In this document: piece after piece, positions 52,289 to 60,853 of the stretch
How positions within the stretch are numbered: the stretch's first letter is position 1
How the letters are laid out: every line of letters begins with the position of its first letter
Assembly: GCA_964655005.1 (NCBI GenBank)
Contig: CAZZKE010000010.1
Location: 1-63,542 of the forward strand
DNA length: 63,542 nucleotides
Direction of reading: 5' to 3'
DNA from: CAZZKE01 sp964655005
GTDB lineage: Bacteria; Pseudomonadota; Alphaproteobacteria; Rhodospirillales; JABHCV01
Notes under the pieces: model-generated
Databases searched by the model: none
What the model was told of the DNA's origin: nothing
What the model saw: the letters and a program-made list of their open reading frames with translations, nothing else
Made by a program: the position numbers and the translations under genes

Positions 52289-53929
52289 ATGTACGTCAAC
52301 GACAGCGTCGAGGAGAATCTCAGGTTCCTTATTCTCGAGGTCCGGAAGCAGCTCGAACGAACCATCGCCTATATCAACGACCCGGCGCCGGAGATTCTCG
52401 ACAGCGTCCTGTCCCGCGACAATTACATCGATAATCTGAAAACAATAGTCCAGCGCCGTTGTTTCGCCGCGGCGGCCAGCCTCGATAACGGGGACGGCGG
52501 CAATGTGGATGCCCTGAAAGCGGTCAACATCGTCGCTTCCAACCTGGAGCGCATCGCCGATTTCTGTACCAATATTCTGCGTCAACTCACTTATATAGAG
52601 GACGAGGAAATCCTCGACCGGTACAGTTTCGATGAGATGTTCCGGGAGGTCATCGCGGGCGTTTCGCTGATTTCCGAAGCCGTCCTTAACGGTAACGATA
52701 CTGTCGCCATATCGCTGTGCCGGACCGAATCCCTGATCGATGATCTTTATGCCGAGATGTTTCAGGAAATTCTTCTCGAATTGAAAACCGGCGAAAGGAC
52801 CCAGAGCCTTATCACCGCCCTTTTCATAGCGCGGTACCTGGAGCGGATGGGGGATTCCCTGCTCAATATCGGCGAAGCGGCCATTTCGGCGTTTCTGGGC
52901 GAACGCATCAAGATCGAACAGCTCGACGTTTTGAAAGAGTCGCTGGAAGAGGCCGATTTAGGCCGGAATATTTCCGGGTTGTCGCTTTCGACGATGGGGG
53001 AAACGAAATCGGGATGTAAAATCGATCTGGTATCCGGAGATTTTGCCGGCGACGGCGCGACCATGGTAATCTTCAAGGAAGGCCACCGTAAAAAACTGGA
53101 ACGCGAAAAAGCGGGTGTCGATTACTGGGATGCCCTGATGCCGGGCATCGTGCCGACTATTTACGCCCACCGTCAGGCCGATAATTCTGCGGCTATACTT
53201 TTCGAATACCTTAGCGGACAAACGTTCGAGCAAATTTTGCTGGGTGACGATCAGAAAGCGTTGGATGATGCGCTCGACTGTCTGGTCGGAACATTATCGA
53301 AAGTATGGCTGAAAACAAGCAGACAGACAGCGGATAAACCGGATTTCGTGGCCCAGATAAGGGATCGTCTGAGCGATATATATGCCGTTCATCCGGGCTT
53401 TTCCGATGCCGGCGCGGTATTGGGCGGCCTTGAAATTCCTTCCTTCGAAGACCTGCTTGACAGGGCCGGTGAAATTGAAAAAACACAAGTCACGCCTTTT
53501 GCCGTGCTGGTCCATGGCGATCTGAATATCGACAACATCATTTTCGATTCCGGGAAACGACGAATTCGGTTCATCGATCTGCATCGCTCTTCTTACAAGG
53601 ACTATGTTCAGGATATTTCCGTTTTCATGGTTTCCAATTTCCGGCTGCGGAGTTTCGATGGTCCGGTCCGCCGCCGCATCGCCAGGGTCATCCATAACTT
53701 CCATGCCCGCACATCGGAGCTGGCGGGCGGGTTTGGCGACCAATACTTCGAATTGCGCCTGGGCCTGGGTCTGGCGCGCTCGTTCGTCACCTCGACCCGT
53801 TTTGTGCTGGACGAAATATCGGCCCGCGAAATGTTAATGCGCGCCCGTTATCTGCTGGAAATAATTATTAAATTATCACCGAACCAATACCGTAAATTCA
53901 AAGTGCCGGAGGATGTTATCCTTGACTGA
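52289..53929 (+). CDS. PhoU domain-aminoglycoside phosphotransferase-like kinase fusion (GAK system)
   Basis: A 546-aa protein. Residues about 1-210 form two PhoU-like three-helix bundles with the repeated motifs NLERIAD (85-91) and YLERMGD (183-189). Residues about 240-500 form an APH/choline-kinase-like domain: a possible nucleotide-binding Lys in MVIFKEGHRKKLEREK, catalytic HGDLNIDN (409-416) and metal-binding IDLHRS with Asp430. PhoU domains sense phosphate signalling state with PstB/PhoR, so the fusion suggests phosphate-responsive small-molecule or protein kinase activity (inferred). It is translationally coupled to the second amphi-Trp gene. Confidence 0.82.
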   Translation: MYVNDSVEENLRFLILEVRKQLERTIAYINDPAPEILDSVLSRDNYIDNLKTIVQRRCFAAAASLDNGDGGNVDALKAVNIVASNLERIADFCTNILRQLTYIEDEEILDRYSFDEMFREVIAGVSLISEAVLNGNDTVAISLCRTESLIDDLYAEMFQEILLELKTGERTQSLITALFIARYLERMGDSLLNIGEAAISAFLGERIKIEQLDVLKESLEEADLGRNISGLSLSTMGETKSGCKIDLVSGDFAGDGATMVIFKEGHRKKLEREKAGVDYWDALMPGIVPTIYAHRQADNSAAILFEYLSGQTFEQILLGDDQKALDDALDCLVGTLSKVWLKTSRQTADKPDFVAQIRDRLSDIYAVHPGFSDAGAVLGGLEIPSFEDLLDRAGEIEKTQVTPFAVLVHGDLNIDNIIFDSGKRRIRFIDLHRSSYKDYVQDISVFMVSNFRLRSFDGPVRRRIARVIHNFHARTSELAGGFGDQYFELRLGLGLARSFVTSTRFVLDEISAREMLMRARYLLEIIIKLSPNQYRKFKVPEDVILD

Positions 53930-54830
53930 AGAGGCCCCCCGTGTCGGCGTTATCGGTATTCCCGGCGCCTGGTCTTCGGAAACCCTGGCCGACGCCCTGG
54001 CGGCGCGAACCGGGGCCAGGACGTTAATCGACATGGGCCGGGTCGAGGCCGACCTGTCATCCGGCAGGGTGCTGTTCGAAGGCCGCGACCTTTCCACCTT
54101 CGATGCCCTGGTGGTCAAAAAAATTGACTTGGTTTATTCTCCTTCCAACATGGACCGGCTGGAAATCCTGCGATTTCTCGAGGGCCAGGGGGTCGCCGTA
54201 TTTTCCAGGCCGGACAATCTTCTGCGTCTGGTCAATCGGCTGGCGTGTACGATAACGCTGCGCAACGCCGGAATAGCAATGCCGGAAACGGTTATCGCCG
54301 AAGACCCGGAAGCCGCCATGCGGGCGATCCGGGGATTCGGCCGGGCCGTATTGAAGCCGCTGTATTCGACCAAGGCCCGGGGAATGATGGCGGTCGATTG
54401 CCGGGAGCCGGGCTGGCGAGCCATGGTCGATAAATTCAAGGCCGACAACAAGGTGATCTACTTGCAGAAAATGATCGATATTCCCGACCGCGACCTGGGC
54501 GTGGTTTTTCTGGGCGGGCGTTATCTTGCCACCTACGCCCGCGTTAACGACGGTGAAAGCTGGCATACCAGCCGCCTGAGCGGCGGCAAGTACGAGGCCC
54601 ACGAGCCTTCGCCGGACGTGCTCAGGCTGGCCGAACGGGCCCAGGCCCCTTTCGGACTGGACTTTACCTGTGTTGACGTGGTCGAAACGGCGGATGGCCC
54701 GAAGGTTTTTGAAGTCAGCGCGTTCGGGGGATTTCGGGGATTGAAAGAAGCCGGCGGCGTCGATGCCGCGGACCTTCTGGCCGATCATGTCTTAAACAGA
54801 ATCGGCGGTTTCAAGGCCGGCGCGGCGTAA
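53922..54830 (+). CDS. ATP-grasp enzyme of the GAK system
   Basis: About 302 aa in a RimK-like ATP-grasp fold: an N-terminal Rossmann-like part, AVLKPLYSTKARGMMAVD as the nucleotide-binding Lys/Gly loop, and a C-terminal metal-site region (LDFTCVDVVE, then FEVSAFGGF). RimK relatives ligate amino acids to carboxylates. TTG53922 follows GGAGG by 9 bases. An ATG at 53913 touches that ribosome binding site and is less likely. It overlaps the preceding stop by 8 bp and shares one base with the next gene. Confidence 0.82.
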   Translation: MTEEAPRVGVIGIPGAWSSETLADALAARTGARTLIDMGRVEADLSSGRVLFEGRDLSTFDALVVKKIDLVYSPSNMDRLEILRFLEGQGVAVFSRPDNLLRLVNRLACTITLRNAGIAMPETVIAEDPEAAMRAIRGFGRAVLKPLYSTKARGMMAVDCREPGWRAMVDKFKADNKVIYLQKMIDIPDRDLGVVFLGGRYLATYARVNDGESWHTSRLSGGKYEAHEPSPDVLRLAERAQAPFGLDFTCVDVVETADGPKVFEVSAFGGFRGLKEAGGVDAADLLADHVLNRIGGFKAGAA

Positions 54831-55918
54831 TGGCCGATAGCGTCGATTCAGTCAGGATGATCGCCGGGCGGCTACGGGAAGATTTTCCGGCGGCCACCGG
54901 CATCGGTTTTGAATTCGGCCATTGCAAAATTCATCTGACTACAAATTCGCCCGAACTTGTGGATAAACTGGCGGGCTATTTCGCCCCTTTCGTGACGGCG
55001 TCCGGAATGCCGGATATTCGGGTGACGGCGCTGGAAATGCCACCCCCGGATCTGGGGTTGCCGTTCAGGGACTGGAAACGTAATCCGGGAAAGATCGGCA
55101 GAAAGGACTGCTACCTGGATTTACCCGATGGCCGGGTTTGCCGCAAGTTCAGGACCGGGATGCAATATCTGCTGGGCGATGGCCAACTGCTGGTCTTCGG
55201 CGAATGCCTGAAAAACGATAACCAGGTCGTTAATTTTCTGATATCCCAATACATCAACTGGCTGATGTGCCGCGATTGGGTGCTGTGCCACGCCGCCGCC
55301 GTCGCCCGGGGTGGCGCCGGCATGGCCGTTGCCGCCTTTTCCGGCGGTGGCAAATCTACCTTGGCCCTTCATCTCATGAGCAAAGGCGTCGATTTTGTCA
55401 GTAACGACCGGACCCTGATCAAGCTGGAAAAAGGCAAGGCCCTGCTAAACGGGGTGCCGAAACAGCCCCGCATAAATCCCGGAACGGCAATCAATAACCC
55501 TGACCTTTTGTCGATCATTCCGGAACCAAGGCGGCGGAAACTGGCGCAACTGCCGGCTGCGGACCTCTGGCGGCTGGAAGAGAAGTACGATGCCGATGTG
55601 GAACATTTGTTTCGTCCCGGATGTTTTAAACTGGAGGCCGGCCTGAATGGTTTTCTGATTCTCAATTGGCGGCGCCAATCGACCGAACCAGCCCGTTTCG
55701 GGCGGGTCGATATTCGGGCCCGGCTGGACCTGCTCGCCGCCGTCATGAAATCGCCCGGCCCGTTCCATATTGCCAAAGGCGGTCGCCGGCCCTGCGGCGT
55801 TACCGACGTTGTCCCGGAACAATACCTGGCCGTCCTGTCGGACGTTCCCGTTTTCGAAGCGACCGGTCGGGTGGATTTCGACAAGGCGGCGGAATTTTGC
55901 CTTTCCGGAATCCTTTGA
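54830..55918 (+). CDS. HprK-related kinase B (GAK system)
   Basis: A 362-aa protein with a P-loop AFSGGGKSTLALHLM (about 169-183), followed by FVSNDRTLI at the position of the HPr kinase Asp/metal motif, and HAAAV just before the P-loop, matching the HprK-related kinase B family of GAK systems. HPr kinase/phosphorylase adds phosphate to a protein Ser, but the substrate of this relative is unknown; amphi-Trp proteins are candidates. Its ATG shares the last base of the ATP-grasp stop. Confidence 0.82.
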   Translation: MADSVDSVRMIAGRLREDFPAATGIGFEFGHCKIHLTTNSPELVDKLAGYFAPFVTASGMPDIRVTALEMPPPDLGLPFRDWKRNPGKIGRKDCYLDLPDGRVCRKFRTGMQYLLGDGQLLVFGECLKNDNQVVNFLISQYINWLMCRDWVLCHAAAVARGGAGMAVAAFSGGGKSTLALHLMSKGVDFVSNDRTLIKLEKGKALLNGVPKQPRINPGTAINNPDLLSIIPEPRRRKLAQLPAADLWRLEEKYDADVEHLFRPGCFKLEAGLNGFLILNWRRQSTEPARFGRVDIRARLDLLAAVMKSPGPFHIAKGGRRPCGVTDVVPEQYLAVLSDVPVFEATGRVDFDKAAEFCLSGIL

Positions 55919-55922
55919 CGGG

Positions 55923-56801
55923 TTATTCCGGAACCAGGAATGGCACGGCCTTGTCGTCCAGGGATACTGTCAGCGGAAGATTGGCGATGATATCGCCGTC
56001 GATCTGGACGGGCTCGTCATCCGGTCCCGCAATAACGATATCCAGCCCCGGAATGACCGTGACATCGGGCAACTGCCGCAAACGACCCAGCGCCAGGGCA
56101 TAGCCGTACCTTAGTGCCGGAATAAAACCATATGACTGCATCATTACGACGTGCAGGGTTGCCGTTCCGAGCCCGGCGTCCGGGATCAGGGAAAAGGGTC
56201 CGCCATAGCGGCGGGCGCGGGTGACGATAACGGTGCGAGCGACGAAATCACGACCGTCGATGGTGACATTGTATCGGGGCGGCGGCATGCGCAGCGCCGT
56301 TACCGCCGCCAGCACATAGGCGCCGCCGCCCAGTATACGCTTGGCCGTGGCCCCGACCGCCGCCACGGCGCGGGCGTCGAGACCGATGCTGGCCATCAGG
56401 ACAAACCGGCGGCCATTGGCTATGCCCGGCCGCACCATCACCTTGACGCCGTTTTCAATCAACCGCACCAGATCGTCCGGACGTCGCGGCAGGCCCAGTT
56501 CCCAGGCCAGTACGTTGGCCGTTCCAAGCGGCAGGAAGGCGATTGCCGGGGTATCCTGGCCGGGGTCGCGGGCGGCCAGCCCATCGACGATTTCATTGAC
56601 CGTACCATCGCCGCCGGCGGCGACGATGATATCTGTGTCGCGGGCTGCAAGCGCCGCCTGCCGGGCATCGCCGCGCCGCGCCGTCAGTTCGACCCGAACC
56701 TTGAAACCGTGCGCCGCCAGCAGTTCAAAAAGGCGGTCTACACGCCGCCGCCAACGGCGACCGGCAACGGGGTTATGGATGACAAGGATACTTGGATTCA
56801 T
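55923..56801 (-). CDS. diacylglycerol kinase-like lipid kinase (YegS/BmrU family)
   Basis: A 292-aa protein with the catalytic GGDGTVNE motif, PLGTANVLAWELGLP and a C-terminal EPVQIDGD segment, typical of bacterial diacylglycerol/sphingosine-type lipid kinases. In this setting it could rephosphorylate diacylglycerol released by the PlcP-type enzyme encoded divergently. Convergent with the HprK-related gene (4 bp between stops). Confidence 0.88.
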   Translation of the reverse strand: MNPSILVIHNPVAGRRWRRRVDRLFELLAAHGFKVRVELTARRGDARQAALAARDTDIIVAAGGDGTVNEIVDGLAARDPGQDTPAIAFLPLGTANVLAWELGLPRRPDDLVRLIENGVKVMVRPGIANGRRFVLMASIGLDARAVAAVGATAKRILGGGAYVLAAVTALRMPPPRYNVTIDGRDFVARTVIVTRARRYGGPFSLIPDAGLGTATLHVVMMQSYGFIPALRYGYALALGRLRQLPDVTVIPGLDIVIAGPDDEPVQIDGDIIANLPLTVSLDDKAVPFLVPE

Positions 56802-56821
56802 GATGTCTTCATGGTGGGGCG

Positions 56822-56850
56822 ATGTTACAAATTAGTTACGTAACTATTAC
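56822..56850. promoter_or_regulatory. candidate Pho-box array between the lipid kinase gene and plcP
   Basis: Three TTAC-containing units at exact 11-bp spacing: ATGTTAC (56822), TAGTTAC (56833) and CTATTAC (56844). The centre is a perfect 12-bp palindrome AGTTACGTAACT (56834-56845), so the array could serve both divergent genes. The surrounding 150 bp are AT-rich. Similarity to CTGTCAT is modest (3-4 of 7 per unit); periodicity is the main argument. Confidence 0.45.
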
Positions 56851-56958
56851 ATTAAAATTAAATAGCACGATACTGTATTTATATAATAAAACTGTATCAA
56901 TATCTTGTGTAAGAAAGTACCCGTTCGATTCGCATTTGTGAAATGGAAAGGACGGGTA

Positions 56959-57759
56959 ATGAAAATCGATTCCATGGCGGCGAAGTACCGCACGATATGG
57001 ATATCCGACGTTCATCTGGGGACCCGGGGCTGCCAGGCCGGTAAGCTGCTTGATTTTCTCAGGAAAACCGAAAGCGACTATCTTTACCTGGCTGGCGATA
57101 TCATCGACGGCTGGCGGCTGAAGCGGTCATGGCGCTGGCCCCAGGAACACAACGATGTGGTCCAGAAGATATTGCGCAAGGCCCGGAAGGGAACGAAGGT
57201 AATATACGTTCCCGGCAATCATGATGAATTTGCCAGGCAGTATGTCGGGCATCATTTTGGCGGTGTCAAAGTGGTGGCCAGGGCGATCCATGAAACCGCA
57301 GACGGGCGGCGTCTGCTGGTGCTGCACGGCGATAAATTCGATGTCGTCGTGCGCTACGCCAAATGGCTGGCGGTGCTTGGCGACGGTGCCTACACGCTGT
57401 TGCTGGTATTCAATAACTGGTTCAATAAAGTCCGTGAAGGCATGGGCAGACCCTACTGGTCGTTGTCGGCCTATCTTAAATTGAAGGTCAAGAACGCCGT
57501 CAGGTTTATCGCCGAATACGAAACGGCAATCGCCAGAGAGGCCGCGTCGGAAGGCCTGAATGGCGTTGTCTGCGGCCATATCCATCATGCCGAGATGCGC
57601 GAGATTGCGGGCATCCTGTATTGCAATGATGGCGACTGGGTGGAAAGTTGCAGCGCCCTGGTGGAACATAAAGACGGTCGTCTGGAACTTATCCACTGGG
57701 CGGAAACGGCGACGGCGGGAGAGCGCCGGGCAAGTCCGGAAGTCGCGTGCGCGTACTGA
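56959..57759 (+). CDS. plcP: PlcP-like metallophosphoesterase (phospholipase C of lipid remodelling)
   Basis: A 266-aa UDP-2,3-diacylglucosamine hydrolase-like phosphoesterase with SDVHLGTRGCQAG, AGDIIDGWRLKR, PGNHDE, LHGDKFD and GHIHHAE, plus PYWSLSAYLKLKVKNAV, closely recalling PlcP of Sinorhizobium and other alphaproteobacteria. PlcP removes phosphorylated headgroups from phospholipids under phosphate starvation, giving diacylglycerol. ATG56959 has a good AAGGACGG ribosome binding site. It overlaps the agt-like gene by 13 bp. Confidence 0.88.
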   Translation: MKIDSMAAKYRTIWISDVHLGTRGCQAGKLLDFLRKTESDYLYLAGDIIDGWRLKRSWRWPQEHNDVVQKILRKARKGTKVIYVPGNHDEFARQYVGHHFGGVKVVARAIHETADGRRLLVLHGDKFDVVVRYAKWLAVLGDGAYTLLLVFNNWFNKVREGMGRPYWSLSAYLKLKVKNAVRFIAEYETAIAREAASEGLNGVVCGHIHHAEMREIAGILYCNDGDWVESCSALVEHKDGRLELIHWAETATAGERRASPEVACAY

Positions 57760-58808
57760 TCGTAACCGACGCCTGGTATCCGCAGGTCAACGGGGTGGTC
57801 AGGACCCTGACCGCAATGCGCGACGAGCTGGGCCGGATGGGGGACGAGGTTCACATGCTGACCCCCGAAGGATTTGTCTCGGTGCCATGTCCGACCTATC
57901 CGGAAATACGCCTGGCCCTGGCCGGTCCGGGCGCCGTCGCCAGGGTCATCCGGCAGTTCCTGCCATGCGCCATCCACATCGCCACCGAAGGCCCGCTGGG
58001 AATGGCCGCCCGCCGCCTTTGCGTGAGGCGCAAGCTGCCGTTTTCATCGGCATTCCACACCCGTTTTCCGGAATATATCGAAGCCCGGTTCAAGGTGCCG
58101 GCGAGTTGGATATATCCCCTGCTAAGGTGGTTTCATGGCCGTTCCAGCGTTATCATGGCGCCGACGGCCATGGTGGTCCGGAATTTAACGGAAAAGGGTT
58201 TTCGCAATGTCCGGCTGTGGGGCCGTGGCGTCGATATCGAATTTTTCAGACCGGGGCCGAAGGCGTTCATTCCGGGTGGCGGCCCGATTCTGCTTTATGT
58301 CGGGCGGGTGGCGGTCGAAAAAAATATCTCGGCTTTTCTCGACCTGAAAGTCGCGGGAACCAAGGTAGTGGTCGGCGATGGCCCGATGATCGAGGAACTG
58401 CGCGGCAAGTACCGGGACGCCTGTTTTGTCGGCGCGCGACACGGCAGGGATCTGGTGTCCTACTACAATGCCGCCGATGTCTTCGTGTTTCCCAGCAAGA
58501 CCGATACGTTCGGCCTGGTCATCCTGGAGGCGCTGGCCTGTGGGTTGCCGGTGGCCGCCTATCCGGTGATGGGGCCGCGCGACGTTGTCACGGATGAAAG
58601 GGTCGGCTGCCTGGATGCCGATCTGGCCGTCGCGACGATCACCGCGCTTGGCCTGAACAGGGCCGATTGCCGCGCCTTCGCGCGACAACGCTCATGGGCC
58701 GAAAGCGCGAAGACCTTCCGTTCCTATCTGCACGAATTCGAACCGCACTTATTGCTCAATTCAAGGGTGGAAAATCGGACAACTCATATCCCCGCACGTC
58801 GTCGATAG
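57747..58808 (+). CDS. agt: Agt-like glycosyltransferase (glycolipid synthesis)
   Basis: A 353-aa GT4 enzyme beginning MRVLIVTDAWYPQVNGVVRTL, with ILLYVGRVAVEKNI and a donor-binding KTDTFGLVILEALACGLPVAAYP segment. The gene order plcP-agt with overlap is the one described for phosphate-stress replacement of phospholipids by glycosyl diacylglycerols. It should add glucose or glucuronate to diacylglycerol. The 3' end overlaps the convergent acyltransferase gene by 53 bp. Starts with GTG. Confidence 0.85.
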   Translation: MRVLIVTDAWYPQVNGVVRTLTAMRDELGRMGDEVHMLTPEGFVSVPCPTYPEIRLALAGPGAVARVIRQFLPCAIHIATEGPLGMAARRLCVRRKLPFSSAFHTRFPEYIEARFKVPASWIYPLLRWFHGRSSVIMAPTAMVVRNLTEKGFRNVRLWGRGVDIEFFRPGPKAFIPGGGPILLYVGRVAVEKNISAFLDLKVAGTKVVVGDGPMIEELRGKYRDACFVGARHGRDLVSYYNAADVFVFPSKTDTFGLVILEALACGLPVAAYPVMGPRDVVTDERVGCLDADLAVATITALGLNRADCRAFARQRSWAESAKTFRSYLHEFEPHLLLNSRVENRTTHIPARRR

Positions 58809-59592
58809 GACCATAGGCGGACGTTTTCGCCTCCTTCATCACATGGTCCATGCCTTCCGCCACGGTCTGTTCCGCCCAGCGGGCGAGATCGCGCCGGTCG
58901 GCGAACGCGCCGGACAGCCGGGTTGAATGGAAATTTACGGCCACCACAATTTTTTCCGCCAGGCCGAAGACACGCCACAAATGCGGCGCCAGATCCATAT
59001 CGCCATACCAAGTATAACAATCGCGATCCCGGCCGGACAGGGCGGGGCCGTAAACAATACTGACCGGCTGTATGGTCACATCCAGTTCTTCATCCATCAG
59101 CGCCGCCGACAGCAGGCCGGGACGAAATGGCAAAACCCCGGTACCGTCGCTGCTGCTGCCTTCGGGAAACAGGAATATGGAATCCCCGAGGGCCAGCCGA
59201 GCGGCGATGGCGAGCCGTTCGTGCGCTACCCTTGACACCCGCCGGTCAATAAACACGGTGCGGCTGATTCTGGCCAGAAAACCAAATAGCGGCCAGCCCC
59301 GGACTTCCGATTTTGCCACGAACAGCCCGTCGGCAAGCGTGGCGAGGACCGGGATATCAAGATAAGAAGCGTGGTTGGCCACGAATAGCGTTCCGGTTTC
59401 GGCAGACCGGGCGCCCGATATGTGGATTTCCAACCCGGTTAAAAAAACGCAACTGCGATAGAACGGATAGGAAAACAGGCGCCGCGCCCGTCTGCCGAAA
59501 GGAAAAGCCAGTATATACAACGGCAGCAGGCCGCCGGTGACGAACAGGAAAGTCGCCAGCCGTACCGTCGCCCGAAGGTTGGAATGGCTCAT
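58756..59592 (-). CDS. olsA: OlsA-like lysophospholipid acyltransferase (PlsC family)
   Basis: A 278-aa membrane-bound acyltransferase with an N-terminal hydrophobic segment, catalytic NHASYLD (HX4D), FIDRRVS and FPEGSSSDGTGVLPF. Position after an OlsB-like gene, with a 4-bp overlap, argues for OlsA, which adds the second acyl chain of ornithine lipid. A general 1-acylglycerol-3-phosphate acyltransferase is the alternative. The start is ATG59592. Confidence 0.82.
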   Translation of the reverse strand: MSHSNLRATVRLATFLFVTGGLLPLYILAFPFGRRARRLFSYPFYRSCVFLTGLEIHISGARSAETGTLFVANHASYLDIPVLATLADGLFVAKSEVRGWPLFGFLARISRTVFIDRRVSRVAHERLAIAARLALGDSIFLFPEGSSSDGTGVLPFRPGLLSAALMDEELDVTIQPVSIVYGPALSGRDRDCYTWYGDMDLAPHLWRVFGLAEKIVVAVNFHSTRLSGAFADRRDLARWAEQTVAEGMDHVMKEAKTSAYGPIDDVRGYELSDFPPLN

Positions 59593-60407
59593 GCCGCCGC
59601 AATAGCCGATTGTTCGCCGACGGCGCCCGAAGCCTTGTTCCTGGTGAAATGACGGATGTATTTCCCGGTTACGTTTTCGGTCTCGACGACCACGCAAACA
59701 TCGATGGTGTTAAACTGGTGATCGATTACCGCGCCGTCGCCGACGTAACCGCCGAGACGCAGATATCCTTTCAGCAGCGGCGGCATCTCGGCCTGCGCCA
59801 TTTTCTCGTCGATGGTTTCCTTGTTCATGGTGTTCATGGCCACATAGCGACTGTTCAGGGCGCGTGGCCGCAGGTGTCGCGGGGCCGAATGGTAGTGGTG
59901 CAAATAGGCCAGCACCCGGCTCGCTTCCACGGGGTCGGCGCCGTGCAGGCTGCCGCAGCCAAACATGATGCCGACCTGATGATCGAAAATATATTCCGCA
60001 ATGCCGCGCCACAGTAATTGCATGGCGCCGCGCCTCCGGTAGGCCGGTTCGATGCAGGACCGGCCCAGTTCCATAATCTCGCCGGGATAATCACGAAGCA
60101 CGGAAAGATCGAATTCGGCATCGGAATAGAAACCCGCCGAGCGGTCGGCGACGCCGCCGCGCAGCAGGCGGTAGGTGCCGACGACACAGGGCAGGTCTTC
60201 ATCGCCACGTTCCAGATCGACGACCAGAAGGTGATCGCATATTTCGTCGTAGGGATCGATGTCACGGGCCATAATACGGCATCGGGGCGTCGGATTTGCC
60301 CCCATCTCATCGTAGAAAATCCGATATCGCAGGGCCTGCGCCGCATCCACTTCGATTTCACGGGCTGCAAGCCGAACTTCCAGGTTGTTAAATCGCAACG
60401 GTTCCAT
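59589..60407 (-). CDS. olsB: OlsB-like N-acyltransferase (ornithine lipid synthesis)
   Basis: A 272-aa GNAT-type acyltransferase: EVDAAQALRYRIFYDEMGA near the N-terminus, VGTYRLLRG, IMELGRSCIEPAYRRRGAMQLLWRGIAEYI, and FGCGSLHGADP, matching OlsB, which transfers a 3-hydroxyacyl chain to ornithine. Ornithine lipids are phosphorus-free and are induced by phosphate starvation in several alphaproteobacteria. It is the first gene of an olsB-olsA pair read away from phnG. Confidence 0.88.
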   Translation of the reverse strand: MEPLRFNNLEVRLAAREIEVDAAQALRYRIFYDEMGANPTPRCRIMARDIDPYDEICDHLLVVDLERGDEDLPCVVGTYRLLRGGVADRSAGFYSDAEFDLSVLRDYPGEIMELGRSCIEPAYRRRGAMQLLWRGIAEYIFDHQVGIMFGCGSLHGADPVEASRVLAYLHHYHSAPRHLRPRALNSRYVAMNTMNKETIDEKMAQAEMPPLLKGYLRLGGYVGDGAVIDHQFNTIDVCVVVETENVTGKYIRHFTRNKASGAVGEQSAIAAA

Positions 60408-60630
60408 GGACCATCTCCTTGTTATCCATTAACAGACCCGGCCCTTCTTGCATGGCTTCGTTGCAGTGATGTTTCAAATTGATGATGAATAGGTTTTGAT
60501 TTGATGTCACAAATGCGACTCATACCAAGGATCAGGGAAATTCAGAGATAACAATGGGTTAGCCGGACACCCGCGGTACGTTGCCGGGATTGTCGCGGCC
60601 TGTCAGGACGACTGGACGGGCGGCGGCGGT

Positions 60631-60840
60631 CGGGATCATCGCCGGGGCCGGCGAAACAGCCCGGCGGATTCGCCGGCCGGATCGTNNNNNNNNNNNNNNN
60701 NNNNNNNNNNNNNNNNNNNNNNNNNNNNNNNNNNNNNNNNNNNNNNNNNNNNNNNNNNNNNNNNNNNNNNNNNNNNNNNNNNNNNCGGGATCATCGCCGG
60801 GGCCGGCGAAACAGCCCGGCGGATTCGCCGGCCGGATCGT
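60631..60840. other. assembly gap with a duplicated 55-bp flank
   Basis: One hundred N (60686-60785) lie between identical 55-base copies at 60631-60685 and 60786-60840. The duplication length is the same as at the ccoI gap, so both are k-mer overlap artefacts of scaffolding. The true sequence is probably one copy without N. Confidence 0.93.
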
Positions 60841-60853
60841 AATTTGCGGGGTC

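Noticed and set aside
60493..60525. Pho-box array upstream of olsB
   Set aside because: One unit (ATGTCAC at 60504) is good, but neighbours at 11-bp offsets do not match on either strand.
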